Assembly: GCA_013176395.1 (NCBI GenBank)
Contig: JABMLP010000009.1
Coordinates: forward strand, 1,674,001 to 1,738,000
Length of the DNA stretch: 64,000 nucleotides
DNA from: Venturia oleaginea
Taxonomy: Eukaryota; Ascomycota; Dothideomycetes; Venturiales; Venturiaceae
Direction: 5' to 3'
The first letter of the stretch is position 1. Each line of letters starts with the position of its first letter. Positions 34,024 through 47,144 of the stretch are shown piece by piece. Made by a program: the position numbers and the translations under genes. The notes under the pieces are model-generated. The model saw only the letters and a list, made by a program, of their open reading frames with translations, was not told the DNA's origin and did no database searches.

Positions 34024-36188
34024 TTATCTGATATTTCCAAGGTAAATAGTAAGATACAACATCCAACATTCATCATCATCCCAGAAGCAAGCTATATCTC
34101 GCAGACCCAGAAAACGAGACCTCTCACCGGCGATCAATTCAAAAGAAAGCAAGAAACCACCAACCCCCCTTTCCACACCAAATAACCTATCCAAAACACC
34201 AACGAACCTCCCCAAAATCCCCTCAAGCTCTTTCCGAACAATAGAAGCCTCATACCTATTCCTAGGACGAACAGCCCAGTACCCCTCCTCAATCAAACCA
34301 AGTAACTGCCTAAACACACCCTCGACTCTAACCACTCCTATGGCGCCCATTTACCTCCTTTTTGAAGTCTCTTCATTTTCTTCAGTACAACCGGTCGTAA
34401 GTTTGCTGGGCTTGCGGTGACTGAGATGTGAAACTACCTTTTGGATTGCTTGGTAGATGGTTCGCCATCGTGGGCGGGGGGAAGTTTGTACAGGGTAGAT
34501 ATGTGGTTTGGGATGGTATGGTGGGGCTGGTTCCTAACCCCTCAATCTCGTGATGGAAATAAATTTCTGGCGGGTTCGTTTTGTATTTTTGCCCGGGAAA
34601 TGATGGATATCGATGTTAGATTGATTGTGATCAAAAAGACGTCAGAAATCGATGGGAACACACGCTGAATTTTAACGCCGCAACAGCCCTAGGACCCTCC
34701 AGTATCCATACACAGATTTCAAACATCAGGCATCCAAAGCCCCACACATCTCTCCACCTCGACTGCGGCGGCACTCCATCCTCACCAATCGCTCCACGCG
34801 CAGATTCTGGAGGTGTATAATCACGATTTCCGTTGTCACTCATTGACACTACTGAGGCCGGCCTTACTAAACTCTGGTCACCGACATCTTGACCCTAGAA
34901 GCCGAAATCTGGTTAATCAAGTCGTCTTGGAGTTTTGCGAGGCCGAAGTCTGCGAGTTGGAGGGTACCGTACGAGATTGAGGAGGCTCGCTGATCTGGAT
35001 GTAGAGTAACGGCAGGAACGGAAGGAAAGGAGAGAATATTGGAGGCGGATATGTCGCCATGGTAGCCTCTTTTTCCCAGCTTCTTATCTGGGTCTTCGTG
35101 GGTTAGCTGGTCCAGACAGTTGGAGGTTCTTCATGGTTTACCTCCAACGCGCCAGCTAGTCCAGAGAGCTGTTGCAGAATCCACGAGAGGTACTGGATAT
35201 CATTAACACAATCTCGTTTCTCGAATAGGCTGAACAGGTTCTCCTCTGCTTTTGGGGTCACGACGCGGTACCTCCCATCATGATGAAAGGCGGTGATGAA
35301 GGTAAGGACATGCGGATGCCTTATCTTTGAAAGCTGACATAGCACGGATATTTCATTCAAGCTGTTCATGACGCATTCCCTGCTCCTCTCCTAAACGAAT
35401 CTAATGATTTGAGAGCTAGTGAAGGTCGAACATCATTTTCAGCATTTGGTATGCCCTGAAGAGGCGGCTGATATTTATCGAAAACTATCTCCCGGAAGCT
35501 GGCATTGGAGCCCGCGCCCAATTCGTTCTTTATATCTTATGGCATAACTCGATCATTATCGTAATGAAAAGGTTTATCACCTTCCACGAGAGGAATGAAA
35601 CTGGCAGGCATGACATGCCATTTCTCTTTGCAGAGTTGATCCCATACTTGTCCATCGATATCAGCAGGACGGTGCTCCTAGAGGAATGGCAGCTTTTTGC
35701 GCGGATGATTCCATATATGATTGAACACTTCGCCGATTTTTGCACTTTACATGAGAATGAGACTTTCCAAGATTTTGATAGTATCGTCCCTGGCATCGTG
35801 TAATTTTGCAAAGAAATATCGCCCGTTTTTGGATAGCTTGTCCAAATCTTCATCGTCTTGGCACAAAGTATTGTCTCGAAGTTGCGTAAGACCTTGCTCG
35901 GCAATAACATAATTATGATCACCGACTGATACCCTTCAGCAGGATAAAAGCTCTGGCCGGTGGTTTTGGACTGTTCGGCTCATATTCTGCCGTGACAGTA
36001 AAGGCGCTGTCGCGGTTAAGAACATTTTGGAATGCCTTGTCGAAAGTGGCTTGATCGGTTGTATACTGGCTATGGTTTCCTTCCTCGTATGCTATGCTCA
36101 TGCTATATTCCTTCTTCAGGCTGTATTTTTCAGCCTCCGAGTCGCACTCGGCTGTAATCTGGCTAAATAGTGATCCTTGGGATGTCAC
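34024..36188 (-). pseudogene. Decayed protein kinase gene
   Basis: The minus strand carries kinase landmarks in the right order but in different frames. There is an N-terminal region (SLFSQITAECDSEAEKYSL) and helical text (EQGLTQLRDNTLCQDDEDLD). A linker with NELGAGSNASFREIVFDKY resembles a fungal glycine-loop region. NEISVLCQLSKIRHPHVLTF resembles the alpha-C helix and strand beta-4. YHGDISASNIL is the catalytic loop, with G for R and S for K (HGDIS). LADFGLAKL is the DFG motif, YTPPES the APE-like motif, and DVWGFGCLMFEI the F helix. C-terminal helices give FRQLLGLIEEGYWAVRPRN. At least four frame breaks and in-frame stops separate these, including a clear indel near 35,383 (SRECVMNSLNEIS). 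Hence pseudogene. Confidence 0.75.
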
Positions 36189-36737
36189 AGTGATAAAGAA
36201 GATCCTCCGTGTCTTCTAAAAGACAATGCAGACGGCCATGAGGATATTATTGTGGCGCAGATTGGGAGGTAAGGGTGCCTGAAATCAGCGATACGCCACT
36301 AATTGCATCCGTGTCAGGTTTGGAAGAGGAAGGCATAGCAGAGACGTTTGTTTTACGATCGGACGAACGGTCAGTCAATTCAGATTTTGCTCCTTCATCG
36401 ACCACTCATCACGACCCTAAGTAGTGTCTAAGAATAGCCAGGGAACTCCAATGATACTCTCGTCCTCTTAGCTGGCAGGAAATATAGCCAAGGGACCCAG
36501 ATCCCATCCCAAAGCCAAGTAGTAAGCACGCAGTGCATAGACACTAACAAATCCGTCCTCAAAATCCGGGGAAACACGAGATTGAAGAATATGCAGGTAC
36601 ATAATCTGGCAAGCAGTCCTCTCGCAATACCACACGAAGCTATTTTAGGAGAGCTCAGACTGAAACGTGCTCGTTAAGAGCGTTACGACCACATTGAGGC
36701 ATCGGCATCCCGACTAAAGCCATGTCGAGACGTGGAG
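36189..36737. other. Intergenic, no gene supported
   Basis: No open frame of note. Upstream side of the kinase pseudogene. Confidence 0.4.
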
Positions 36738-37073
36738 CTAGATGGCTTGACGGGCTTGGGACGGGGTTTTGGCGTGCTTCAGGAAAGTTAATAGAGTGTT
36801 TCGGATGCGGATGTTAGGACAGGGGACTTTGATGGTCGCTGCGATAGACGATACAGTACCTGACAGAGGGACGACAGGTATGGGATATATTGTTGTTGTT
36901 CTTTGGACGAGTTTGATGTGCGCACGAAGATGGGGCCTGTTTCCTTTTCTTTTCTTATTTGGTAACGAGAGGGGCACACGAGTCGGGTGAGTAATTGTAG
37001 TGGTATGCTTACCATTCAGGCATTGGCCTGCGGAAGGGAGTTGCGGATAGAAACCTGCCATAGAGCCATACAC
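36738..37073 (-). CDS. Possible 60-residue protein, function unknown
   Basis: Two exons, 37073-37013 and 36859-36738, with good signals (GTAAGC...TGTCAG) and clean phase give 60 residues beginning MYGSMAGFYPQLPSAG and ending KTPSQARQAI, with two cysteines. There is no signal peptide or motif. It could be a small gene, a relic, or chance; the splice signals are the main support. Confidence 0.25.
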   Translation of the reverse strand: MYGSMAGFYPQLPSAGQCLNGKHTTTITHPTRVPLSLPNKKRKGNRPHLRAHIKLVQRTTTIYPIPVVPLSGTVSSIAATIKVPCPNIRIRNTLLTFLKHAKTPSQARQAI

Positions 37074-37290
37074 GCCATACTACGATGGACATATGTATAT
37101 ATCTTCTGGCCTCTCTTCTTCTGGTAATCCCTTGAACCTGCGATACCTCCATCACATCACTCTTCCCCCGCTACTCCCGAGATAGCCGACTTCCTCGTCA
37201 CTTGCATACTCGGCATTTATCCGACGACTTGACGGGACCATATAGAAAGGGACAAAAACTTCATATCACAGTAGCAGCACATTCTACAAC

Positions 37291-38107
37291 ATGGTCCACT
37301 CCACCGCCGTCACAAATGGTGTCAATGGCCATACGAACGGCACCAACGGTACTACAAAGGCGAAATTACTACCCAAGAACTTCGACACCATTGAGGATAC
37401 GCTGGAAGCATTCTGTATGATCTCTCACGCCCGTAATCCAACATAGGCCACTCACTAACACCCACCCAGCACGAGGCGAATTCGTCGTAGTCCTCGACAG
37501 CGAATCCCGCGAAAACGAAGGCGACCTCATCATCGCCGCCGAAGACGTAACGCCCGCAAAAATGGCCTTCATGATCCGCTACACATCAGGCTACATCTGC
37601 GCCCCCGTGTCCCGCCAACGCGCCCTCGAACTAGATCTCCCCCAAATGGTCGCTGTGAACGAAGACACGCACAGGACGGCATACACGGTGACAGTCGACG
37701 CCGTGACGCCTGAACTGAGCACGGGCATCAGCGCAACGGATCGAGCGAATACGGTCAGGTATTTGGCGAAACCGGGGGTGAAGCCGGAGCAGTTTAGGAG
37801 ACCTGGACATGTTTTACCTTTGCAGGCGAGGGACGGGGGGATTAGGGAGAGGCATGGGCATACCGAGGCTGGTGTTGAGCTTTGCAGGTTAACTGGTAAA
37901 CAACCTGCGTCTGTTATTTGCGAGATGGTGTTGGATGGTGAGGAAGTTGAGGGTGTGCCTGAAAGAGTTGGTGGTGGTATGATGAGGCGGGATGATTGTC
38001 TCGAATTTGGGAGGAGATGGGGATTGAAAGTTTGCACGATCGAGGCTTTGGTTGAGTACGTTGAGAGGACGGAGGGGAAGTTGGACATTAAGGGAAGCGA
38101 TTATTAG
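37291..38107 (+). CDS. RIB3: 3,4-dihydroxy-2-butanone 4-phosphate synthase (riboflavin synthesis)
   Basis: Predicted 253 residues, exons 37291-37414 and 37470-38107, with a phase-1 intron (GTATGA...ACCCAG) completing Ser in EAF-SRGEF. It carries the RibB/DHBPS motifs: VVVLDSESRENEGDLIIAAE with the acidic metal-binding loop, ISATDRANT, RPGHVLPLQARDGG and RHGHTEAGVELCRL. The enzyme converts ribulose 5-phosphate to formate and 3,4-dihydroxy-2-butanone 4-phosphate, the four-carbon donor for lumazine synthase, in the cytosol. It is monofunctional, without the GTP cyclohydrolase II domain found in bacterial and plant fusions, and its length fits fungal Rib3, with a short Asn/Gly/Thr-rich N-terminal extension. 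It converges on the ABC transporter gene. Confidence 0.96.
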
Positions 38108-38970
38108 GTTCCATTGATGAAGAGATGAAAGGCGTTCGGTTCGGATTTTATGTTACATGATACTAAATCTGGCATGGAAAAATCTTGGTTGTATATCTTG
38201 ATCTTGATAGAAGTGCTTTGTAACATACTCTCACCGGCTCTCAACAGGCAAGGCACTGTACCTCATCTCCATTTCTCGCGCAATCAGTCCCTCTATTTCC
38301 CAACTTGTTCGATTCCCGAAGCTCCGTTCCGTCACTCCACTCCACAACACCCCTTCCCACCCGCCCATACCAATCCTCACAATTCCCCTTCCAACCTTAC
38401 CACAGCAATTCATTTCTGACATTCCCCCTTCTAACAAGCCCCAGAACCTTCCATCTCTCCTCTTCTACCGCGTCATCCTCAGCTAACAAGCCTCACTAAT
38501 CTCCATAATCCATACATATCACAACCACCAACATCTTCTCTCACGTACAACCATAGAACCAAGAGTGTACGTATTTAGCTTTGTGGTATCCTTTCCTCGT
38601 TGCTCATGGGACGATGACGATAGTCAATATCTAGTTCACTTTGCCTTGACTTGTTGTTAATCTATGCTTGGTTTGTTGATGTTTGGCAAGAACTAGGATC
38701 CACATCTACAAATTGCAAAGATATTTTTTCTTAAAGTTACCAGATACTTGACTGAATCGATACTAAGTCGAAACTCTTCAAGCACAAAGCTGATATCCTG
38801 GTTTCCTGGAAGCGAGGATGACTGGATCGATGAACCCATTGGGCCCAATTTATAGCGGCTGCTATGGGCGTGGGTGTACCATGCTCTGATCATGCAGCGA
38901 GAAAGTGATGAATATATGTCTATACTACACACTATTATTATATTCCAAGTACTGGAAATTCCAACCTCCC
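38108..38970. other. Convergent intergenic region, RIB3 and ABC gene 3' sides
   Basis: A pyrimidine-rich strand over about 38,240-38,500 on the plus strand; otherwise UTR-like. No gene supported. Confidence 0.5.
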
Positions 38971-41900
38971 CTACGCATCCCCAATCATCCTCCTAACCCT
39001 CGCCCCAAACCCTCTCTTCATGCCTGGGCTAACGTTTCCATTATCCTCCTCCTCAACATTATGTCTACTCACTACCTCCAAGAAAACCTGATCCAACGTC
39101 GCCTGACTAATCGAATAATATTCCAACCCCAATTTCTCCTTATTATCCTCCAGCAGCGTGAAAAGTCCCGCGATAGATTTATTCTCCCCCGCTCTAGCCG
39201 AAAAGCGCAATTGTCCATACCACAGTCTATCTTCCACTTCGACGCCTCGGACTCGTTCCATGATCCAGTGTTTTACGCGTGTTGTTTCGTCTTCGGAGAC
39301 GTGGGGAGAACCGCGGAGGACGAGGTGGACGTACCATCTGTCCCCAAACCGCTTCCGCAGACTTTCGCTTGTGCCGAGGGCTAGCATCTTCTTGGCCATT
39401 ATGCCTGCGCGTGTTGCGAGTTTGTCGGCTTCTTCCATGGAGTGCGTGGTAATCAGCATTGCTCTTCCCTTCGACACGTCCTCAAGTGTCCTCCATAACA
39501 ATCTCTTACTCGCCGCATCCATACCCGAACTGGGCTCATCAAGCAGGAGCACAGCGGGGTTGCCTATTAGCGCAATTGCCAAACTCAATTTGCGCTTGTT
39601 TCCTCCTGAAAGCTTCGCAGCAATACGATCGCGGTAAGGGTGTAGACTCATGGATTGAATGAGGATCTCGATGTTGTGATCAGGGTTTGGAACACCACGG
39701 GCGCGGGCGTAGAAACGTAGATGCTCGATTAGAGTCATCGAGTCCATTGCGTCGAACTGAGGACAAACGCCTAGATGATGGCGGGCTTCAGCGCGGTGGG
39801 ATGTAACACTGACGCCTTCGACGAGTACATCACCGCCGTGATGGCCTGGGCGAACGTCGCCGCGAATGAGACTGATCGTACTGATGAAACTATTAGTAGA
39901 TGGTGGGTTAAAAGATAAGAGAGACAAGTGCTTACGTAGATTTGCCCGCGCCATTAGGCCCTAGCAGTGCGAAAACAGTTGAACTTGGGATATTGAACGT
40001 GACGTTTTCCACGACTTGAACACCACCATAGGACTTGTATAAATGCTCCACACGAAGACCAGTAGAAACAGAATCAACTTTATCAATCTCGGCGGCCACG
40101 TCAGCATCTTGAGCAGACGTGACACGCTCCTCGGTGGGATCGGTTGTCTTCTTTCTCGAAAATCGTTGCAAGATGGCAGGTTTATATCCGCTATCCCACC
40201 ACACCAACGCGGTGAAGAGTACAAGCGCCTGGACGACGAGGTATAAGATTGGGCCACCAAAATAGAGAATTCCTGCTGGGTTCGAAGCAGTTGCGTCGCC
40301 AGCACAAAGGATGGAAAATTCATTCAAAGTGAGCAGCAAGGCGCGGCAGAGATTGGCCGATGGCGAAATTATCGCGATGGTGAAATGTGCAATGCGCAGG
40401 TCGCGGTCGATACTGTATGCAGGGCTATATGTGAGAATTGAGAGATATGCGATCAGCGAGCATAGGAAGAGAGCGGCTTGTAAGCCTACAGCCCAGGCAA
40501 ATGCTGCGAGCGAGGATCCCACGAAGAGCGAGACGATGTAGGAGAAGAGCGTCGCTGTGAGACCATACAGGAAGAAGACCACGAAGACGTATCCAGGATG
40601 ATACCAGATCGAAGAGATACCAACCCAAAGAGCGATACAGACGACGCTGATCAAAAGGACGAATAGAAAGTCGAAGCACAGGTATGCGAGCCAAAGTGGT
40701 GCAGCCGAAATGCCGTTGCTGTAGTGGAGGGCGCGAACCTTTCGTAGACGTTCGATCGTAGGATAAAGAACAAAAAAGCCTGGATACGCTACAAGTTTCT
40801 TAGCAAAAAAACTCAAATCGATTAAAGAAAAGTAACGTACCAGACATCGCAAGACCAAAATACAAAATCAGTTGCAAAGTCTTTCCAGCACCAGGTGCGA
40901 ATGGAACAGCGAACTCCTGATATTGCGTCGTGATAGCTGACCCAGTCAGAATATTGTTGAACAGATTCTGAGTGAAGACGCTGTAGTAGAGCACATAATT
41001 GGCGATATACGCGAAAGTCGGTGTCGTCCCATCCCCACCAAGGTAGATACCTCCAGGTGTAACATTCTGGTATCGTCGATCAATGTAACCCGTGAAGTCA
41101 GCAAAACTACCCACAATCTGAAACGCCGAAGTATTGCCACCAGAAAAGCGAGCAAGAGTCGCAGGATCGACGCGCGATGCAGGACCGGTTGGCACTTCCA
41201 GGCGTGGCGAGAAGCCAAGGGCTCGGAGTGTTGGATTCGAGCTTTGCGCGTCTGGACTACAAGATAGGGCTTGGAAACCCTGGAGGAAGAAGGTCACGAG
41301 CCCTGCTGCTGCTACAGGAATGATTACTGCGCATATGTAAGGGAAAAAATTCCTGCGAAGGATGACGAAGCGCTTGCCAAACAATATCCACGCTTGCTTC
41401 GGGATCGAGGTTCCAAGGCCAGTCTGCAGGTCGAGGCCATTCGCGTGCTGCTTGATTTCGGTTATATCTTCCGAAACCGAGTCTTTGTCATTGGCCTTTG
41501 ATTGTATTGGTGAAGGGACCTGTACTGGACTGTCCCCAGAAGTGTCATCTCGTACTTCCTCGGCGAGTTTGAGAAATACATCTTCTATCGTTGGACCATT
41601 GACAGTGTAGTCGGTAATACCTTGTCGTTCTGCCTCATTCAGAAACCCAGCGGTTTCATTTGAATCTTGAAGCTCATATAGCGTTCCCACCTCAAGCGGA
41701 TTATTCGATCGTTTGCTATCGTTCGGATAGGATGTCTTTGAGGAGCCGTTCTCCGAGCCATGACCAGGCAAAGTGTTGATGTGTACTCGATATCCGCCTC
41801 CAAGTTTGTGCTTGAGCTCCACAGCTGATCCATGAGCCTTAAGGTTGCCCTTGGACATGATCGCAATGTCATCCGACAAAAGATCGGCTTCGTCGAGGAA

Positions 41901-44158
41901 ATGCGTTGTGAGTAGGAAAGTTCGGCCAGCATCTCGCTCACGGATGAGAATATCCCAGATCTTTCGTCGCGAGATGGGGTCAAGACCAGAGGAGACCTCA
42001 TCCACAAGGCAGACCTTGCTGTCACCTATGAACATCATGGCCAAATTGAGCTTGCGCATTTGCCCGCCTGACAATGTAGCTGATTTGGCGTAGAGCTTGT
42101 GACCTAAGTCTACCGAATTAACAAGGCTAATGATCTCCTCTTTTGTCGCCTCCTTGTTTCTAGCTTTCAACCCATTGAATATTGCAACGTGTTCATAGAC
42201 GTTGAGCTCCTTCCACAACACGTTTTTCTGTGGGCACATCCCAAGGCCACCATTGCTCCCGTCAATGTCAATTTCGCCCATGGTTACCGTACCAAGACCA
42301 GCGATGGCGTCTAGTGTTGTCGATTTACCGGATCCATTGGCACCAAGCAATACAAAAATCTGGCCCCTGATAACCTCCAAGCTCAAATTATTGACCGCAA
42401 CAAAGTTCTCTCGCCTCTTGGCCCCGAAAAGTGGAGCTATTCTGCGACGTAGCCGCCCTGGTCCGTAGTGTTTCGAGAAAGAGGTCAACTTGATCGCAGC
42501 ATTCGATCCTGAACTCTCGGAGTTAAATTTGCGAGCTTTTGAAGCGGTCCCGTACAGGCTCCTCTCGATGAAAGCGCCCAGAATGGGAAACACGAGTGCT
42601 TGGACGATAAAGAAGACCCAAAAAGCGATACCGGGAATTTCCCAGGATGCACCGGGCGCAGCATCGACAAGATTGGTGGGGCGACCAATTCTCTCGAAGT
42701 AAGCCATGTATATGATTGAGACGGTATAAGTCATTGGCGGGAACAAGAAGGTCAAAAGACCAACCGCCCCAGAGCTAGAAGGTCCCGCGACCTGAATGAT
42801 GACTGCCAGGATCAAAGACACGATGATTGTTGTAATGCCGGACAATTGAGCTTTCCGGAACAAACTTCCAGCAAGGATGGACAAGCCAGATAGAGAGAGG
42901 CCTGCAAGAACGTGAATGACAATCATAATGCCGTAAGAAGTGTTCATGAAAACCAAAGCCTTCAAGATGACGCCGCTTATGATCCAACCGGGCAAATATA
43001 TGATGTCAAAAGCCAGGTGGTTGGCTATCAGACGAGCGGCTTGGGTATGCCATCTTCTGCGGTTCGGAGTCATCTATAAGCCACAATTAGCGAGTGAATG
43101 CAACATTGAAATATGATCGCAATTCGAAAGCAGGATATATAGAATGACTTCCGGGCATTCCAAAATTGAAAACACCAGGTGAGGTCAAGATTGGTGGCAT
43201 TGAGTTCTGTGGAGATCTTCGTGAACTCGATTCTAAATTTGAAGCTCTCACTTGATTCCGCAAAACTGGAGCCATCGAATCAAGCTGTATGAAATTGATA
43301 CCACTTACCGCCTCAATAAGCTGCGACATTCCCAGTTCTCGTTCTGAAGCCATATGTCCAGTAGACTGGTACAGTATCCCACATATACCAATGAAATATG
43401 CCACACCCAGGAAGTTTATAATCGCATTCATGTATATACGTCTGATGTCGTCTGCTCTTTGCTGTTGGGTTTTGTCTGTGAATGGAAACTGATTCACTGT
43501 AGCAGGGACAGTCGTTCCACCAGCCGATCCATTGAACTGGTTGATGATAGCCGTATCGATCGCGCGTTGGAAAGGCAGAAGGTACGTTTCAGCATCATTG
43601 TCATTCTGATTCACGAAAATTTTGCTTCCCAGAGCGCCATCGGCTCTCAGTGTGTAATTCCAGATTGTACCTGCCTCGGTAGGGCTTGAATGGAATGACG
43701 CTGCTCCAAAGCATTGAGAGGCGCCACGGAGAGAGCTTCGGCAGGTAGTGAGGAGAGCTTGCTCATTCGTAAGAACTACGGGATTCTTGCCGGCTGTGTG
43801 TACGGAGACAGAAAGATAATTGATCAGAGCTTCAATATCGCCACCAGTATGCCCATTGTTGACGAACGCCACAGTATTCCTTCCTCCTGAGGATGTTTCG
43901 AGGGCTTCGATGAAGCCACGGATGGGTCTCGGCGATCCGACACCATATTCGGAGGGGGGCAGGAAGAAATTTTTGATGTAGGATATGAAGAACATCTACA
44001 AGAATTAGCGATGTATTTGGCATAGATTGTAGACTCACAAAAACAATAGGCAAGATAAATGCTCTCAGCGTGGTACTCGCCCAATTATGAGTGAAGGAGA
44101 CCAGTAGGTTTTTCTTCGTGAGCGTCCATGTCTGGCGAAGGAAAGGCATCTTGCTCAT
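38971..44158 (-). CDS. Full-size ABCA-type ABC transporter
   Basis: Predicted 1600 residues in five exons: 44158-44039, 43995-43309, 43073-40841, 40788-39936 and 39880-38971. Layout is TMD1-NBD1-TMD2-NBD2. NBD1 (Walker A near residue 512) has LLGANGSGKST, LSGGQMRKLNLA, CLVDEVSSGLDP and TTHFLDEAD. NBD2 (Walker A near 1290) has LLGPNGAGKST, SGGNKRKLSLA, LLLDEPSSGMD and TTHSMEEAD. The first transmembrane helix (LRAFILPIVFMFFISY) is followed by a large extracytoplasmic loop, an ABCA hallmark. ABCA proteins move lipids or sterols across membranes, but the substrate here is unknown. The last intron splits the NBD2 Walker A codon (GKST-TISL). The second intron, 43308-43074, is 235 nt and stays open for most of its length. 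Signature LSGGN in NBD2 deviates from LSGGQ, common in ABCA. Confidence 0.93.
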
Positions 44159-47144
44159 AGGCTCTGGTAGAAGAGCTTTAACGAGGCAAGATGTAGTATG
44201 CGAGCTTAGTATAGGACCCTACGAGCACCCAGCTCATGGCGCGCAATGAAAAAGGGAAGCGTAGAGGAGCCTGGTTTGAAGAACGGAAAGGAAATGGATT
44301 AGAAGAGCAGAATTACAAGAAGAAGAATTTGAGGCTTAGTAGCAAGAGCAGTAACTGTTAGCATGTATACATGGTCAAAGAATTGGAGAATCGAGGAAGC
44401 GAAGTGCACTAGTTTGCCATCGCCTAGACACACCGAGTCTTAGGTCGGCGTTTCGCGCTCCGGATTGTCTCGCACGTCACGACTGCGAGTTTCAAGAGGG
44501 AATCGTGTTCCAGTTGGCCACATCGAGTCAATACTATGCGCGATGAGAGGAATAAGTAGGTAGAGGCTCAGATGAGGGTGAATTGGGGTGGAGGTCAAGT
44601 TGTGGCAGGCTACCAGTACTTGTCTCACGGCAAGTTCCGCAGGTGAGTGGAGGTGGCAGATCAGCAATTTGAGGCCTCCTTGGTCAAAGCGTTTGACCAG
44701 TTTCACACATGCAATATCTGAAGGTCAAAGGGAGTAGACACAGTCTCGGCTTCGCTGGAGATAGTGGGGAGCATTGGATGAGGTTGGCATAATCCAGGTG
44801 TCACAAAAGCGGATTCACTGACAAAAAATCAACCATGTTTTATTATTTCGAACTACCGAGAATGACCCAGCTAAGGCAACAAAAAAAGGCCAGTAACGCA
44901 TGCTGGCCAATTGCAACCAGCGGCCAAAGGCACAGTCTCGTCCAACCAAGACATATTATGGTCTTGATTGGAGGCGGGAACTAGGTCCCTCTTACAGAAT
45001 TACGCCATGGTTAGCATGATTTGGCTACTGTGTCGCAATGATGTTCCTATTGAATATTAGCAAATTTCCGACATGAGATGTGGAGCAAATATGAGGCTTG
45101 TGTGAGAATTTCAGACCCAAAGCCCGGTCAAGGGCATTATCATCAATGCTTAAGTAAGCTATGAAGACCGTCGTGATATAATTATGTATCGTCATGAAAG
45201 CGTGGATAAGAATAAGAGAAGGGAAAAGCGCTTACCTGGTGGAATATAGTTGACGAGGTCTGCTCGGTCGATAGACGGAAACAGACTTCGTCGGGGGAGT
45301 AGAATTTGGTTTGTCAAAGTCCTAATTCTCGATGAAAGTCAGTCAGACGTTCCAGCCAAGCAGGCACATTCTCAATGGTGATTTGTGCGTTCAGTCGCAA
45401 AAAGTGTATCGTCTTTGCCGAAGCTAGGACATATGCTTGTCATTTAGATTGGGATCATCATGAGAAAAGAGAGGGAGAAGAGGGTGGGACTTACGTCATG
45501 TACAAAAAAAATAAAAATAGTGCGCAACGATGGATTGAAGGGCTGTCCTAGATGAATGTTAGCTCCGTCCATGCACACAGAAAGACAAACGTTTGGAACG
45601 TAAGATAAGAGATCAGTTTGGCATGAATGGTATAATAAAAAGGTGTTGTCAGCATGGGAAATCCCAATAAGACTCGTCATCTAGTGTTCATCATAGAAGT
45701 GAAGGGGCGCAAAGAAGAAAGTTCTTACTTACATTGAGCAGCTCTGTCGAAGCATTTCGACTAGACAGCATCGAATCTGCCAAAGCCTTCAATGACAGTC
45801 AGCACGATGCGCGCAGAACTGATGCAAGAATCCAAGTGTTGAGACAGTGATCAGTGGGCGAGGTTTTCTAGGCCTGCCACAATAAGGCATATCCATTCAT
45901 ATCATGAAGTCGGAGCCCAGTGCCATTCATCATAAGTGTAGTGGAGGAGACGAAGTGTCGCGTACCGAAGGATTATGGTGTGGGAATCACTGAGAAATAT
46001 TAGCGTGGCTCGAGCTTGACATTTCGAAAATCTAAGATGATTTGCGTGATCGTATCATAAACAGCCTCTTATTCACATCAACAGCCCGAAGGCTTAAGCC
46101 GGTAATTCCAGTTATAAGATTTGTTATAATCATGAGAAGTGCAAGGGAGTGGAGGGTGGATCGCGTACCATAGTGTATATGAGGTGTAGGTAGGCAAGAG
46201 ATTTCTCAGTGTTGATGCGCAACTGGCAGACTGTGTGCTGTTGTATGTCGTCAGTACAAATTCATTGCGCAGCGAATTGAATCAAGATGGAAGTGTTTGA
46301 ATACGTTCAGGCTGACGTGCAAAGAAGTTTCATGCCTCCGGAGAAGTCAAAGACTCTAGTTTGTATGCGGTTATGCTGTTTTCATCAGGGTATTGGGAGC
46401 TGGGAGTAGTGTAAAAGAGTAGCTTACCCGTGATGCAGTAGATTCAGCCCATGGCGTATGAGAGAAGCACAAGCTGTTGCACCGCGAAGTGGTGGTTGAG
46501 GTTGAAACGGAGGAGGTGCTTTGTATCGAAGAAATTTCGAAAACTAAGGTAGTGAGAGGTGGCCCGTGCTTTCCCTTGGCAGTTCTCATCACCTGACGAG
46601 CCTTTCCAAAAGCTCACCTGCGGCCACACGGCCTTCTTCCCGAAATCGAAGAAATGGCAAACATCTAGATCCCCTCTCCCCTCTTACCCTGCTTCCGCCG
46701 AGTGAGCAGTTCACCACATGGAAGTTCCGTCAACGGGGAAATCCGGAGGAATGTCCCGCGGCTGTTCTGGCGGGAAGTCGCATTCCATCGGAAAGAGGGT
46801 TCATCGTCATGTGCGGAACTATGGATGAATAGGTCGCGAGACTACATAATGGCACAGCTCGTACCCTGGAATTGAGGAGCTCAATCGTATTATTCCCGAA
46901 TCCTCTCCTCTTCATCTCCTCTCAAACTTGCCTACTTACGGGGAAAGAATCGAATTCTGACGTTGACGTCGATTCGTTGCCGAGGGATTGAATTGTCGCA
47001 TAGTATTTATCCTGATAAATAGCCCGACAACTTCTTCCGTACTCCCGAACAGAAGATTTAAAAACTCGTCTGATCACAACGTTGACATAATCGTCCCGTC
47101 GCGCGAATCCTAGATCTTGAGCACTCGTAAAATCAAACCCCAAC
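44159..47144. other. Divergent intergenic region between ABC transporter and FBP1
   Basis: About 3 kb without a supported protein gene. The minus strand has several strong donor-like sites (GTAAGC, GTAAGT, GTAAGTAAG near 45,236, 45,494, 45,729 and 46,426) with pyrimidine-rich acceptors between them, yet no coding frame links them. The right end (about 46,700-47,144) is the presumed FBP1 promoter. Confidence 0.5.

Noticed and set aside
34441..34668. 75-codon plus-strand frame with several Trp residues
   Set aside because: Antisense to the decayed kinase; no independent support.
36788..37015. Alternative frames overlapping the 60-residue candidate
   Set aside because: No start context or splice support; kept only the spliced model, at low confidence.
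38905..39637. Plus-strand frames of 159 codons each
   Set aside because: They lie opposite the ABC transporter NBD2 exon, whose motifs are unmistakable.
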